DNA of 64,000 nucleotides from Motiliproteus sp041586735 (GCA_041586735.1 JBFGZQ010000004.1:124001-188000), one strand, 5' to 3'; positions 53,103 to 62,247 are shown, numbered from the stretch's first letter. Notes: a model not told the origin generated them from the letters alone. A program made the numbers and translations.

Positions 53103-53260
53103 AGCCTCAGCGCATAGCGGGTTTGGAGTGGGATTACTAGGTCGGACGACATATGGCCAACCCAGTTGAAGATTATGGGCTGTTGTTTAGCGCTCTCTAG
53201 GGCTGCCGTAGACAGGGTAGAGGGCAGTGGTCGCGCTAGCGGGACTAGATAAGTACGCAT
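53087..53260 (-). CDS. possible 57-residue small protein upstream of the GGDEF-EAL gene
   Basis: Begins MRTYLVPLARPLPST with AAGGA at a proper distance before the ATG, and overlaps the GGDEF-EAL start by 16 bases. The sequence has no recognised motif. It may be a coupled leader peptide, the stump of a decayed gene, or chance. The rest of the 53103-53447 gap shows no gene. Confidence 0.3.
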   Translation of the reverse strand: MRTYLVPLARPLPSTLSTAALESAKQQPIIFNWVGHMSSDLVIPLQTRYALRLCRCA

Positions 53261-53447
53261 AGTCAGATCCTTGACGTTGCTAATATCTATTTTGTTGCTG
53301 TGCAATATAGAGGGTTTTGACTCTGGTGGCTAGTCAGGTTCAAGCTGGGACCGTTGTTCCGGCGTGTTTACCGACCCTTTAATATCCTCCAAGCTCAGGC
53401 GTCAAGCGCAGGACTACAACCAAGAGACTAGAGTCCCCTATGCGAAC

Positions 53448-53801
53448 TCAGGTTTCAAACGCAATGAGCTGATAAGCAGGGGTTTCATAGGGGTGGCTGG
53501 CCTTGAGGGCGGTAACGATCTCCGCTTTCAGCGCCCGCCTGAAAATCAGCTCCACTTTCATCTCGGGTTCCTGTTCGAGTTGATCCTGCTGGCCGATAAA
53601 GGGGTTTGCGCCCTGTCGAGGTCGGAACTGACCTAGCCCCTCTGTGACCCAGCAGCACTCTGAGTAATTGCCGATCTGGCCAGCACCTGCGGCAAACAGT
53701 GCCCGCTGAGTGGCTTCAAGGTGGCTGTGGGGGACGTAGTATTCGAGTTTGTAGTGTTCGGTTTTGTAGTAGTCAGGTTTCAATGTTTCAGCTGTTAACA
53801 A
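53448..53801 (-). CDS. YqfO/NIF3-associated-like domain protein
   Basis: 117 residues. YKLEYYVPHSHLEATQRALFAAGAGQIGNY is the start of the YqfO-type ferredoxin-like fold (conserved words: YVPHSHLE, GAGQIGNY); SHPYETPAYQL near the end is the other hallmark. Function unknown; relatives occur alone or inserted in NIF3 metal-hydrolases. The only usable start is TTG (53801, with GGGAG upstream, or 53783). The segment just before the domain has a short Tyr-Tyr-Lys-Thr repeat. It lies head-to-tail with queE downstream. Confidence 0.78.
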   Translation of the reverse strand: MLTAETLKPDYYKTEHYKLEYYVPHSHLEATQRALFAAGAGQIGNYSECCWVTEGLGQFRPRQGANPFIGQQDQLEQEPEMKVELIFRRALKAEIVTALKASHPYETPAYQLIAFET

Positions 53802-53839
53802 GCGCTCTCTCCCGGGTCTGGATGGCTGGCTGTATAGAA

Positions 53840-54484
53840 TCAGGGGATGTTGACCAGTTTGTGGGTTTGTAAGCTAAGGCGCCACTGGGGGTGTTGGCGG
53901 CAGTGGTCAAGACAGGCGGCAAGACTCAGATTTGCTGAGGGACCGTCGAGGGGTTGCAGATAGAAATGGGTAAATGGCAGCTCGCTGAATTGTGATGGAT
54001 CGATGCCGGGTTGCGGATGCACCAGCTTTAGCTCGTCGCCACGGGTGAGTTGCAGCGCCGCGCTGCCCTTAGGGCTGACGCAGATCCAGTCCAGTCCTGG
54101 CGGTGCGGGTAGGGTGCCATTGGTCTCGACGGCGACTTCGAAGCCCTGGTGTTTGAATGCCTGTATTAATACACTGTCGAGTTGTAGCAGCGGTTCACCG
54201 CCGGTACAGATGACATAAGGTCTGGCGCCTCGGCTGTCGCTGCAGTGGCTATTCCAGAGCTTGAGCACGGCAGCAGCTAACGAGTCAGCATGGCTATATT
54301 TAGCACCTAACACGCCGTTGGTGCCCACGAAGTCGGTATCGCAAAAATCGCATGCAGCTTTGGCGCGGTCTTGCTCGCGTCCGGACCACAGGTTGCAACC
54401 ACTAAAACGGCAGAACACCGCGGCGCGTCCTGCGTGAGCGCCTTCGCCCTGGAGGCTATAGAACAGTTCTTTTACTGAGTACAT
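53840..54484 (-). CDS. queE: 7-carboxy-7-deazaguanine synthase QueE
   Basis: 214 residues from ATG 54484, before YSVKELFYSLQGEG, the conserved start. The cluster cysteines follow the QueE pattern C-x14-C-x2-C (GCNLW...ACDFC) instead of the usual radical-SAM C-x3-C-x2-C. CTGGEPLLQLD and the C-terminal HFYLQPLDGP are further signatures. It makes 7-carboxy-7-deazaguanine, a queuosine precursor, from carboxy-tetrahydropterin. The frame continues 21 codons upstream to 54547 without conserved sequence. No other queuosine gene is adjacent. Confidence 0.92.
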   Translation of the reverse strand: MYSVKELFYSLQGEGAHAGRAAVFCRFSGCNLWSGREQDRAKAACDFCDTDFVGTNGVLGAKYSHADSLAAAVLKLWNSHCSDSRGARPYVICTGGEPLLQLDSVLIQAFKHQGFEVAVETNGTLPAPPGLDWICVSPKGSAALQLTRGDELKLVHPQPGIDPSQFSELPFTHFYLQPLDGPSANLSLAACLDHCRQHPQWRLSLQTHKLVNIP

Positions 54485-54616
54485 GTATTCGCTAACTATC
54501 GGTTGGGCGCTCAAGCCAAGCGGGAAGCGCCCTGGCTTGAGCTGCAAAATGGATGTGGGTATTTAAGTCTGGGTCATTATAGCGCCAACGTCGTTCCGGT
54601 GGTTGGCTGACGACGG

Positions 54617-55555
54617 TTAACTGGGGGTGATGGCCGATTGATATGCCTCTTGGTTTTCACCGCCCAGGGCCTCCAGCAGTTCTGGAATTAGCTTGCCCAG
54701 GGTTTCGGTTAACAGGTAAAAATCGGCATCGAAGGCGGCTGCCGCATCGGCGGCGCCAGCGTCAGCTGCTTGATCCAATAGCGTATCCGCGAATTTTAAT
54801 CGACGCAGGATCAGGTCCTCGCCAAGAATCATCCGGCAGTGATCGCGCCAGTTCAGTGCCAGTTTGACCGCCAATTTACCAGCATCCAGATGCGGGCGTA
54901 TTTCGTCACCCAGCAGGTCTTGCTGCTTGCAGCGCAGCGTGGCGCCATTCTCGCTGGGGTCTTTGAGTTCGGATTCATCGCCTAGCTCGAATCCCATCGG
55001 CATCGATTGCTCTTCACGCAACCAGCCGGTCATGATCGAGGTAGGTGCATGGTTAAGAGCGGGGATGCTAACGGGCAAGGATCCCAGGGTCTGGCGCAGA
55101 TAGGAGCACAGTTCCTCGGCGCGTTTGGCGCTGCTGGCATCGATGACCAACAGGCCTAGTTTGGGGTCTATATAAGCATGGGTATGTTGATAGCGGCTGA
55201 AGGCCTTGGGGAGCAGGTCGATAATGATCTCGTCCTTAAGCTCATCTTTCTCTTTCTTGCGAACTTTACGATCCTGTTCGGTCTCGATCAGTTCCACACG
55301 TTCATTTAAGAAGTCACGAATGACCGAGGCGGGTAGAATCTTCTCTTCTTTCTGAGCGCAGATCAGCAGGCAGCCGTTACCGGTATGCACCAGCTGTTCA
55401 CTGAGTTTCGCCATCGGTGAGGTCCAGCCATAACGGCTCAATTCCTGAGCGCGACAGGGGCCGAAACGGTGCTGTTCAAGTTGCGTTGCCAGAGTATCGG
55501 TATCGAGATCAAACGGCCGGGTGAAACGGTAGAAAACAAGATTTTTAAACCACAT
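54617..55555 (-). CDS. rdgC: recombination-associated protein RdgC
   Basis: 312 residues from the ATG before WFKNLVFYRFTRPFDLD, the normal RdgC start. Other conserved stretches: RYGWTSPM, LLPKAFSRYQHTHAYIDP, and LREEQSMPMGFELGDE followed by ELKDP. RdgC forms a ring on double-stranded DNA and modulates RecA. It stands between queE and apt on the same strand with about 70-100 bp gaps. Confidence 0.95.
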   Translation of the reverse strand: MWFKNLVFYRFTRPFDLDTDTLATQLEQHRFGPCRAQELSRYGWTSPMAKLSEQLVHTGNGCLLICAQKEEKILPASVIRDFLNERVELIETEQDRKVRKKEKDELKDEIIIDLLPKAFSRYQHTHAYIDPKLGLLVIDASSAKRAEELCSYLRQTLGSLPVSIPALNHAPTSIMTGWLREEQSMPMGFELGDESELKDPSENGATLRCKQQDLLGDEIRPHLDAGKLAVKLALNWRDHCRMILGEDLILRRLKFADTLLDQAADAGAADAAAAFDADFYLLTETLGKLIPELLEALGGENQEAYQSAITPS

Positions 55556-55655
55556 GCAAAATACCAAAATAAATCAACAAGTTAAAGTAAATACGCAAAG
55601 CTTTCACAAAACTCTACTTTAAATAATCAGATAAAACTTGGGTTCAGGTAGAGCG

Positions 55656-56189
55656 TTAATAAGCGATCAGGCAGTGTACCGGAATCTCTGCCTCATGTAG
55701 CCGGGTTGAGCCTTTTAAAAAGGGTAGGTCGATGATGGCAGCGGCTTCGCTGACCTCCGCGCCTAGTCTTCTGATCAGTGTGCTGGCTGCCAGTAAGCTA
55801 CCGCCGGTGGCAATAAGGTCGTCGATTAACAGCACTTTATCACCCGCACCGCAAACCCCTTTCTGAACCTCAACACAAGCGCTGCCGTATTCTAGCTGGT
55901 AGTCCTGAGACAGGGTTTCACCGGGCAGCTTACCGCGCTTGCGAATAAGTATCAGTGGCATGTTGAGTTTATAGGCGAGCACCGATCCGAGCAGAAAACC
56001 GCGGGCATCGAGGGCTGCAATATGGGTGATATCGCTACCCAGGTAGCGCTGGGTAAAGGCGTCAACGACCATATGTAGGGCCCTGGCATCTAAAAACAGC
56101 GGTGCGATATCACGAAATATAATACCCGGCGCTGGCCAATCGGGAACGGCGCGAATAACTGAGCGGATATGGCATTCATCGTAAGACAT
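55656..56189 (-). CDS. apt: adenine phosphoribosyltransferase
   Basis: 177 residues, normal length. IRAVPDWPAPGIIFRDI and IAALDARGFLLGSVLAYKL are standard, and VLLIDDLIATGGSLLAA is the PRPP-binding motif. It converts adenine and PRPP to AMP in purine salvage. It follows the Anr gene with a 48-base gap, as in Pseudomonas (apt beside anr). Confidence 0.96.
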   Translation of the reverse strand: MSYDECHIRSVIRAVPDWPAPGIIFRDIAPLFLDARALHMVVDAFTQRYLGSDITHIAALDARGFLLGSVLAYKLNMPLILIRKRGKLPGETLSQDYQLEYGSACVEVQKGVCGAGDKVLLIDDLIATGGSLLAASTLIRRLGAEVSEAAAIIDLPFLKGSTRLHEAEIPVHCLIAY

Positions 56190-56237
56190 GGTTATTCCTT
56201 AACTGAGAGTTGGATAGGGTCGGGAGGTAGCGCTGAT

Positions 56238-56999
56238 TCAGTCGGCGTTAGTATCGTCAGGGCGGATGTCGCCGCAAATTAGGCGCAAATCTTCAAGATT
56301 TAATACCTCGATCTCTTTGCCTTCGACGCCGATCAGATACTGTTTTTGAAAGCGACTGAAAACACGACTGACGGTTTCAACAGCCAAGCCGAGATAGTTG
56401 CCAATTTCGTTGCGCGACATGGATAGGCGGAATACAGAGGGAGAGTACCCGCGGCGTTTGTAGCGATCTGAGAGCTTAAGTAAAAAGGTTGCTACGCGCT
56501 CTTCGGCGGTTTTTTTACTCAGTAGCAACATCATCTGCTGCTCTTCTCTGATCTCTTTGCCCATCGAGCGGATCAGTTGACGGCGCAACTCGGGTATCTG
56601 GTCAGAGAGGTTGTCAAGTTGTTCGTAGGGGACTTCACAGACTGTGCTGGTTTCAAGTACTTTGGCAGAAATGGGGTAGTGGCTGGTATCAATCGCGTTG
56701 AGTGCGATCAGGTCGCCAGGGAAATAAAATCCGCTAACCTGCTCCTCGCCTTGGTTGGTGACGGTGTAGGTTTTAATGCTGCCGGCGCGTACTGCAAAGA
56801 TAGAGGTAAAAGGTTCGCCCTGGTGAAATAGGTAGCTACCCTTCTTCAGCGGTGGGCTTTTTTCGATGATCTGCTCTAGCTGTTCGGCCTCGTTAGCTTT
56901 TAGCGCAAAAGGCAGACATAAGGACAGCTGGCCACATTTGTTACACTTAAATTTATTAGGTGAATGGGCTTTGTCGACCGAGTGCGTCTTTACGGTCAT
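56238..56999 (-). CDS. anr: Anr/FNR oxygen-sensing transcription regulator
   Basis: 253 residues. The N-terminal CNKCGQLSLC supplies Cys19, Cys22 and Cys28, and Cys121 (TSTVCEVPYEQL) is the fourth ligand of the oxygen-labile [4Fe-4S] cluster. A cyclic-nucleotide-binding-like beta-roll leads to the helix-turn-helix SRNEIGNYLGLAVETVSRVF, whose Glu-x2-Ser-Arg reads TTGAT-type boxes. Without oxygen it dimerises and activates genes for low-oxygen respiration. The cbb3 promoter 2 kb away carries a matching site, and hemN lies directly upstream. Confidence 0.95.
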   Translation of the reverse strand: MTVKTHSVDKAHSPNKFKCNKCGQLSLCLPFALKANEAEQLEQIIEKSPPLKKGSYLFHQGEPFTSIFAVRAGSIKTYTVTNQGEEQVSGFYFPGDLIALNAIDTSHYPISAKVLETSTVCEVPYEQLDNLSDQIPELRRQLIRSMGKEIREEQQMMLLLSKKTAEERVATFLLKLSDRYKRRGYSPSVFRLSMSRNEIGNYLGLAVETVSRVFSRFQKQYLIGVEGKEIEVLNLEDLRLICGDIRPDDTNAD

Positions 57000-57089
57000 A
57001 AATGAGCTTCCTGATGGCGATTTAGAGATATCGACTCAATGGTAATAATTTATTATGACTTATATATCAGCAAGGTTGACGTTAGCATG

Positions 57090-57112
57090 AGGGCTATCTT
57101 CGGGATAGCCCT
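57090..57112. terminator. stable hairpin between hemN and anr
   Basis: AGGGCTATC and GATAGCCCT are exact 9-bp arms around TTCGG, close to a UUCG-type tetraloop. It lies 33 bases past the hemN stop, in the 145-bp gap before anr. There is no T-run, so it may be a processing or pausing structure and not a classical terminator. Confidence 0.55.
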
Positions 57113-57144
57113 GACTCTATTCAGGATGTCGTTAAAGAGTGCAG

Positions 57145-58590
57145 TTAAATAATACGTGAAAAAGTGCGCCCGGCCTGCTGTTTGGGCATATAAGCATCGA
57201 ATGTCATACAGATTCTGCGAATTAATAAGCGTCCAGCAGGCGTGACCTCAATACGGCGGCCATTAAAACGGATCAAGCCATCCTCGCTAAATTGTTGCAG
57301 TAGGGGCTGCTCGGCGGCAAAGTAATCGTCAAACTCAATAGCAAACTCGGTCTCAATCACGGCGGGATCGAGCTGGAAGTGACAGATGAGTTGGTTGATG
57401 ACGCGGCGTCTGATGCGGTCGTCCAGGCTAAGAATGACGCCTCGCTTGATGGCTTGGGCGCTGTCAGCCCCGACCGCCTGGTACAGTTTAAGATCATGCT
57501 CGTTTTGGTAATACACGTCGCCGATCTGGCTGATGGCAGAGACCCCCATGGCGACCAGATCGCAGTCACTGTGTGTGGTATAGCCTTGGAAGTTGCGATG
57601 CAGATGGCCTTCACGTTGGGCGATGGCCAGCTCATCATCAGGTTTGGCAAAGTGGTCCATGCCGATGTATTGATAGCCCGCATCGATCAGCTGGCCGATA
57701 GTATTCTCTAAAATGATGAGTTTGTCGGCTGGCGAGGGTAGATCTTCATCTCTGATATGGGCTTGCGAGCGGAACCGGTCGGGCATATGGGCATAGTTGA
57801 ATACCGACAGGCGGTCGGGGCTGAGCTCGATAATTTTGTCGACGGTGCGGGAGAAACTGTCGATGGTCTGGTGCGGCAGACCGTAGATCAGATCGACGTT
57901 GATCGATTTGAATCCCAGTTCCCGAGCGCTATTGATGATCACCTCTGACAGCTCGATGGGTTGGATGCGGTTGACTGCCTCCTGCACTTTCAGCTCGATA
58001 TCCTGGACACCGAGGCTGATACGATTAAAGCCCAGTTCGCGGATCACTTTCATGCGCTCTGCATCGGCTTCGCGAGGATCGATCTCAATCGAGTAGTCGC
58101 CTTGGTCGTCGTCGCGCAGTTTGAAGTGTTTACGGGTTTCGGCCATCAGCTGGCGCATCTCGTCATCACTGATAAAGGAGGGTGTGCCACCGCCCCAGTG
58201 CAGCTGGTTGACCATGCGGTCATTGGAATAAAGGCCGGAAAGTGTCGCCATCTCTTTGTACAGTTCTGCCAGATAAGGCTCCGCGCGCTTCTTGTTGCGG
58301 GTGATCATTTTGTTGCAGGCGCAGAAATAACAGACATGGGTGCAGAACGGGATGTGAAAATAGAGCGATAGCGGCGCGCTGGTATCGGTGGTCCGTTGTC
58401 CCGCCTCGATCAGTTGTTGTGGGCTGAGACTTGGATCGAATTGGATCGCTGTCGGGTAGGAGGTGTAGCGCGGGCCGGACAGATCATAGCGCTGAATAAG
58501 GTCCAGATCCCATTTGATTTGAGCATCTTTTACCACGGTAGAGTACACCATTAGGAAAGTTACAGAATCAGCCATTAAGGCGGTAGTCAT
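57145..58590 (-). CDS. hemN: oxygen-independent coproporphyrinogen III oxidase HemN
   Basis: 481 residues as the longest frame. WDLDLIQRYDLSGPRYTSYPTA is the conserved start; YFHIPFCTHVCYFCACNK holds the radical-SAM cluster cysteines; WGGGTPSFI and GMDHFAKPDDELA follow. It decarboxylates coproporphyrinogen III in anaerobic haem synthesis. The true start is unclear: the 27 or so residues before the conserved part are not typical, and ATG at 58590, ATG at 58551 or a GTG near 58530 all lack a clear ribosome site. The haem it makes would serve the neighbouring cbb3 oxidase. Confidence 0.94.
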   Translation of the reverse strand: MTTALMADSVTFLMVYSTVVKDAQIKWDLDLIQRYDLSGPRYTSYPTAIQFDPSLSPQQLIEAGQRTTDTSAPLSLYFHIPFCTHVCYFCACNKMITRNKKRAEPYLAELYKEMATLSGLYSNDRMVNQLHWGGGTPSFISDDEMRQLMAETRKHFKLRDDDQGDYSIEIDPREADAERMKVIRELGFNRISLGVQDIELKVQEAVNRIQPIELSEVIINSARELGFKSINVDLIYGLPHQTIDSFSRTVDKIIELSPDRLSVFNYAHMPDRFRSQAHIRDEDLPSPADKLIILENTIGQLIDAGYQYIGMDHFAKPDDELAIAQREGHLHRNFQGYTTHSDCDLVAMGVSAISQIGDVYYQNEHDLKLYQAVGADSAQAIKRGVILSLDDRIRRRVINQLICHFQLDPAVIETEFAIEFDDYFAAEQPLLQQFSEDGLIRFNGRRIEVTPAGRLLIRRICMTFDAYMPKQQAGRTFSRII

Positions 58591-58621
58591 TAATTAGAAC
58601 ACACTGGCCAACAGGTTGCAG

Positions 58622-58646
58622 TACTGTACTGACATACTGTACTGAC
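58622..58646. repeat. 13-bp direct repeat upstream of hemN
   Basis: Two adjacent copies of TACTGTACTGAC(A), each itself containing the near-palindrome GTAC. It lies about 30-55 bases before the hemN start in the 434-bp gap shared with ccoN. The repeat may be a regulator site for hemN; apart from it and the Anr site the gap holds nothing I can name. Confidence 0.5.
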
Positions 58647-58922
58647 TTAGTTGTGATAGATAAGCCGAAGGGCAGGGCTAGGTGCGTACGGTTTTGAGTA
58701 AGCCGCTATAGTTAAGCGGAGGAGGCGGTATCCTGCTGATCTGGAGGTAACGCATGGCTTTGGGTCGGGTGTGTTAGGGTGCAAGAGGCGGTTTTGGTCA
58801 TGATTTAGTATAGGTTTCGACCGCTGTTGGGGCGGATGGTGAAGGCTTAAACTATAGTTAACTCAAGTGGTTGTAGATTGGCTTATGGGCTGGAGGGTTT
58901 TGCTCTGGTGCTGTGAAGCAGG

Positions 58923-58965
58923 TTGACAATTGTCACGAAAAGCGTTTTTATGGCTGCCGTAAAAT
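58923..58965 (+). promoter_or_regulatory. Anr/FNR-dependent promoter of the cbb3 operon
   Basis: TTGACAATTGTCAC (58923-58936) matches the Anr/FNR box TTGAY-N4-RTCAA at nine of ten fixed positions and contains the perfect palindrome TGACAATTGTCA. A -10-like TAAAAT lies at 58960-58965. With a start near 58972 the box is centred at about -42, the class II activator position. The gene for Anr is close by, which supports the reading. Confidence 0.8.
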
Positions 58966-59024
58966 CAGGGCCTCATCAGGTTTTTACATCATAATATATA
59001 GTCTAACCCAAGAAGGGGGGGTTC

Positions 59025-60461
59025 ATGGACGCCAGAGCAGAGCAGAAGTATGACCTTGGGGTCGTACGCTGGTTCGCCGTTATGGCTGTTGTCTATCTGG
59101 TGGTAGGCGCATCCGCCGGGGTATATATCGCCTCGGAATTGGCTTGGCCGGTACTTAATTTTGATATTCCACAGTTAAGCTTTGGGCGTTTACGTCCGCT
59201 ACATACCAATGCGGTGATTTTCGCCTTCGGTGGCTGTGTGTTGATGGCGAGTGCTTTCTACTCGGTACAGCGTACCTGTGGGGTGCGCTTATGGAGTGAA
59301 AAACTGGCGTGGTTTACCTTCTGGGGTTGGAACCTGATTATTGTCAGTGCGGTTATTACCTTGCCAATGGGGCTGACTCAGGGTAAGGAGTACGCCGAAT
59401 TGGAATGGCCTATAGATATCGCCATTGCAATCGTTTGGCTGAGCTATACGTTCAATTTTATCATGACCATCGCGATTCGCAAGAGTTCACACATCTATGT
59501 GTCGAACTGGTTCTTCCTGTCGATGATGATCATGATTACCTACCTGCACGTCGTTAACAGCCTGGCGATTCCCGTGGGGCTGTTTAAGTCCTACTCGATC
59601 TTCTCCGGGGTGCAGGATGCGATGATTCAGTGGTGGTGGGGGCATAACGCGGTAGGCTTTTATCTCACCGCTGGCTTCCTTGGCATCATGTATTATTTTG
59701 TTCCTAAGCAGGCCAATCGCCCTGTGTACTCTTATCGTTTGTCAGTCATTCACTTCTGGGCGTTGAGCTTCGGCTACGTTTGGTTGGGAGCGCACCATCT
59801 GCAATACACTGCATTACCAGACTGGACCGGTTCCGTGGGTGCTGCGGTATCACTGGGGATGATTATTCCGTCCTGGGGTGGGGCTATCAATGGCATGATG
59901 ACCCTTTCCGGGGCTTGGGATAAGTTGCGCACCGACTATACGCTGCGATTCCTGATTATGTCGCTGGCGTTTTATGCGATGTCGACCTTCGAAGGTCCGG
60001 TGATGTCGATCAAGACCGTTAACGCCCTGTCGCATTACACCGACTGGACTATCGGTCATGTGCACTCGGGTGCGCTGGGTTGGGTGGCGATGGTGGGCGC
60101 AGGAGCCCTGTATCACCTGGTAACCCGCTGCTTCCATACCGAAATGTGGTCGACACGGTTAATTAATATCCATTTCTGGTTGTTCACTATAGGTACCGTG
60201 GTTTATATCGTAGCGATGTGGGTCTCGGGCATCATGCAGGGGCTGATGTGGCGTGCCTATGATGATTACGGCACCCTGGTGTATACCTTTGCCGAGTCGG
60301 TTGAGGCGATGCACCCGTACTACGCCATGCGCGCAATCGGCGGAGCGATCTTCCTGACCGGTGCCATTCTTATGCTCTTTAACGTGCTGATGACAGTTCG
60401 TAAATCTGTCGCAGAGGGTAAGGTTGAGCAGGCTCGTACCACCGTGTTAGCCAGCGCTTAA
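59025..60461 (+). CDS. ccoN: cbb3-type cytochrome c oxidase subunit I
   Basis: 478 residues with twelve membrane helices. RLRPLHTNAVIFAFGGC has a haem-ligand histidine; WWWGHNAVGFYLTAGFLG carries the CuB histidine with the cross-linked tyrosine system; HYTDWTIGHVHSGALGW has the haem b and b3 ligands. It is the catalytic subunit that reduces oxygen to water with high affinity and pumps protons. GGGGGG precedes the ATG; it is the first gene of ccoNOQP under the Anr-type promoter. Confidence 0.97.
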   Translation: MDARAEQKYDLGVVRWFAVMAVVYLVVGASAGVYIASELAWPVLNFDIPQLSFGRLRPLHTNAVIFAFGGCVLMASAFYSVQRTCGVRLWSEKLAWFTFWGWNLIIVSAVITLPMGLTQGKEYAELEWPIDIAIAIVWLSYTFNFIMTIAIRKSSHIYVSNWFFLSMMIMITYLHVVNSLAIPVGLFKSYSIFSGVQDAMIQWWWGHNAVGFYLTAGFLGIMYYFVPKQANRPVYSYRLSVIHFWALSFGYVWLGAHHLQYTALPDWTGSVGAAVSLGMIIPSWGGAINGMMTLSGAWDKLRTDYTLRFLIMSLAFYAMSTFEGPVMSIKTVNALSHYTDWTIGHVHSGALGWVAMVGAGALYHLVTRCFHTEMWSTRLINIHFWLFTIGTVVYIVAMWVSGIMQGLMWRAYDDYGTLVYTFAESVEAMHPYYAMRAIGGAIFLTGAILMLFNVLMTVRKSVAEGKVEQARTTVLASA

Positions 60462-60475
60462 GGGAGAATCGGACC

Positions 60476-61192
60476 ATGGCAGAACATCAAAAACCCAAAA
60501 GCCTCCAGGAAAAAATGGAGGTTAATATCTGGGCACTGATACTCGGTGTTGCAATAGTGCTTTCAATCGGCGGTCTAGTTGAGATTGTCCCGCTGTTTGT
60601 TATCGATAAGACGATGGAGCACAAGAGCACTGCGCCAGAGATCGTCTGGCAGCGTGAGGCGGGTGTCGCTCTGAGTGACTGGAAAACAGGCGATGGTATT
60701 CGTCCCTATACCGGTCTTGAGCTGGCGGGGCGCGATGTCTATATTCGCGAAGGCTGCTATCTGTGTCACTCGCAGATGATTCGTCCGTTTCGGGATGAAA
60801 AGGAGCGTTATGGACACTACTCTCTGGCTTCAGAATCGATGTACGACCATCCGTTTCAGTGGGGATCTAAGCGGACCGGTCCTGACTTGGCGCGTGTAGG
60901 CGGCAAGTACTCCGACGAGTGGCAGCGTATCCATCTGCGTGCACCGCGCTCGGTAGTCCCTGAGTCGGTGATGCCTAACTACCCCTGGCTGCAGCATGCT
61001 CCGCTTGATGGTGAACGGGTCGCTAAGCACATGACCGGTATGCGTACTGTTGGGGTGCCTTATACCGATGCTGATATAGCCGAGGCGCCCGCAACGGTTG
61101 CAGGCAAGAACGAAGAGGATGCGGTCGTGGCGTTCCTTCAGGTGCTGGGCACTATGGCTAAACTGGATGACAACAAAGTTTACCGTGAATAG
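60476..61192 (+). CDS. ccoO: cbb3-type cytochrome c oxidase subunit II
   Basis: 238 residues. An N-terminal membrane helix anchors a periplasmic mono-haem cytochrome c domain with GCYLCHSQMIRPF (CxxCH). The axial methionine is probably in SVMPNYPWL. KRTGPDLARVGGKYSDEW is conserved. It passes electrons from CcoP to CcoN. It lies 14 bases after ccoN. Confidence 0.97.
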   Translation: MAEHQKPKSLQEKMEVNIWALILGVAIVLSIGGLVEIVPLFVIDKTMEHKSTAPEIVWQREAGVALSDWKTGDGIRPYTGLELAGRDVYIREGCYLCHSQMIRPFRDEKERYGHYSLASESMYDHPFQWGSKRTGPDLARVGGKYSDEWQRIHLRAPRSVVPESVMPNYPWLQHAPLDGERVAKHMTGMRTVGVPYTDADIAEAPATVAGKNEEDAVVAFLQVLGTMAKLDDNKVYRE

Positions 61193-61397
61193 TTTGCAAG
61201 CGTATTTCAGCACGGATTGGGCGGCGATGACCGCAAGTGATTGGGTCGGAATGATTCTGACCCTGGTCATCTTCGTCCTCATGGTAATAGCTTATGTCTA
61301 TGCTTACCGACCCAAAAACAAGGAGAAACTCGAAGCGAGAAAATACCTCCTTGACGACGGCGAGCAGCTTGATAGCGGAGATAAAAATGGCGGATGA
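61185..61397 (+). CDS. ccoQ: cbb3-type cytochrome c oxidase subunit CcoQ
   Basis: About 70 residues from GTG 61185 (overlapping the ccoO stop), or 56 from ATG 61227. One membrane helix (GMILTLVIFVLMVIAYVYAYRP, two adjoining parts) and an acidic, lysine-rich C-terminal tail fit CcoQ, a small stabilising subunit. Identification rests on size, topology and position between ccoO and ccoP. It overlaps ccoP by 11 bases. The start codon is unsure. Confidence 0.8.
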   Translation: MNSLQAYFSTDWAAMTASDWVGMILTLVIFVLMVIAYVYAYRPKNKEKLEARKYLLDDGEQLDSGDKNGG

Positions 61398-62247
61398 AAA
61401 AAATCCATTCCCGGGTGAAAATAATACCGGGCATATCTGGGACGACAATATTCGGGAGATGGCAAACCCGATCCCACGCTGGTGGATGATCGGTTTTTGG
61501 CTCTCTATTGCCTGGTTTGTAGGATACGGAATTCTCTATCCGTTTATTCCATTGGCTGATGGCAACACCAAGGGGATCCTTGGTTGGACCATGATGGGTG
61601 AATATCAGCAAGATTTGGCTAAAGTTGACGCGGTGCGTGCGCCGTTCGAAACTCAGATACAGTCGATGAGCGTGGCAGAAATTCTGGCTGATGACGGCTT
61701 AAGTGGCTATGCCGTCGCCTCGGCTCGCGTGCTGTTCGGTGATTACTGTGCGGGTTGTCATGGAGCTGGTGGTCAAGGCGGTCCGGGCTTCCCTGTACTG
61801 GCTGACGATGATTGGTTGTATGGCGGCAGTATCGAGACGATTCTGCAGACTATCACCAATGGTCGTCGTGGGATGATGATTGCCCATGGCAGTATGCTTT
61901 CGGCAGCAGAGATCAATACCCTGGCACAGTATACGGTTGATCTGAGTCAGGGTGAGACTGCTGATGCGGGCGCCCAGCTATACCGTGATAAGGGTTGTTT
62001 TGGCTGTCATGGCGCAGACGGTAAAGGATTGCAGGTCCTAGGTTCCGTCAATCTAACCGATGCCGTCTGGCGGTTTAACGAAGTCGATAAGCTGGCCAGC
62101 GCGGTGCGGACTATTACTCACGGTGTTAATGATGTTCGAGATCCTGATACGCGCACCGCTGAGATGCCGGCCTTTGGTCAGCGTTTAAGTGAGAATGAAC
62201 TGAAGAAGCTCGCTATCTACGCTTACAAGTTAGGCGGTGGTCAGTAA
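61387..62247 (+). CDS. ccoP: cbb3-type cytochrome c oxidase subunit III
   Basis: 286 residues from ATG 61387, preceded by GGAG; the frame to 61294 runs inside ccoQ and is not used. HIWDDNIREMANPIPRWW is the conserved start, then one membrane helix and two cytochrome c domains with YCAGCHGAGG and GCFGCHGADG (two CxxCH). It receives electrons from soluble cytochrome c and passes them to CcoO. A terminator follows at 62347. Confidence 0.97.
   Translation: MADEKNPFPGENNTGHIWDDNIREMANPIPRWWMIGFWLSIAWFVGYGILYPFIPLADGNTKGILGWTMMGEYQQDLAKVDAVRAPFETQIQSMSVAEILADDGLSGYAVASARVLFGDYCAGCHGAGGQGGPGFPVLADDDWLYGGSIETILQTITNGRRGMMIAHGSMLSAAEINTLAQYTVDLSQGETADAGAQLYRDKGCFGCHGADGKGLQVLGSVNLTDAVWRFNEVDKLASAVRTITHGVNDVRDPDTRTAEMPAFGQRLSENELKKLAIYAYKLGGGQ

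Noticed and set aside
53364..53636. 90-codon plus-strand open frame
   Set aside because: It is antisense to the YqfO-like gene over most of its length and has no recognisable motif.
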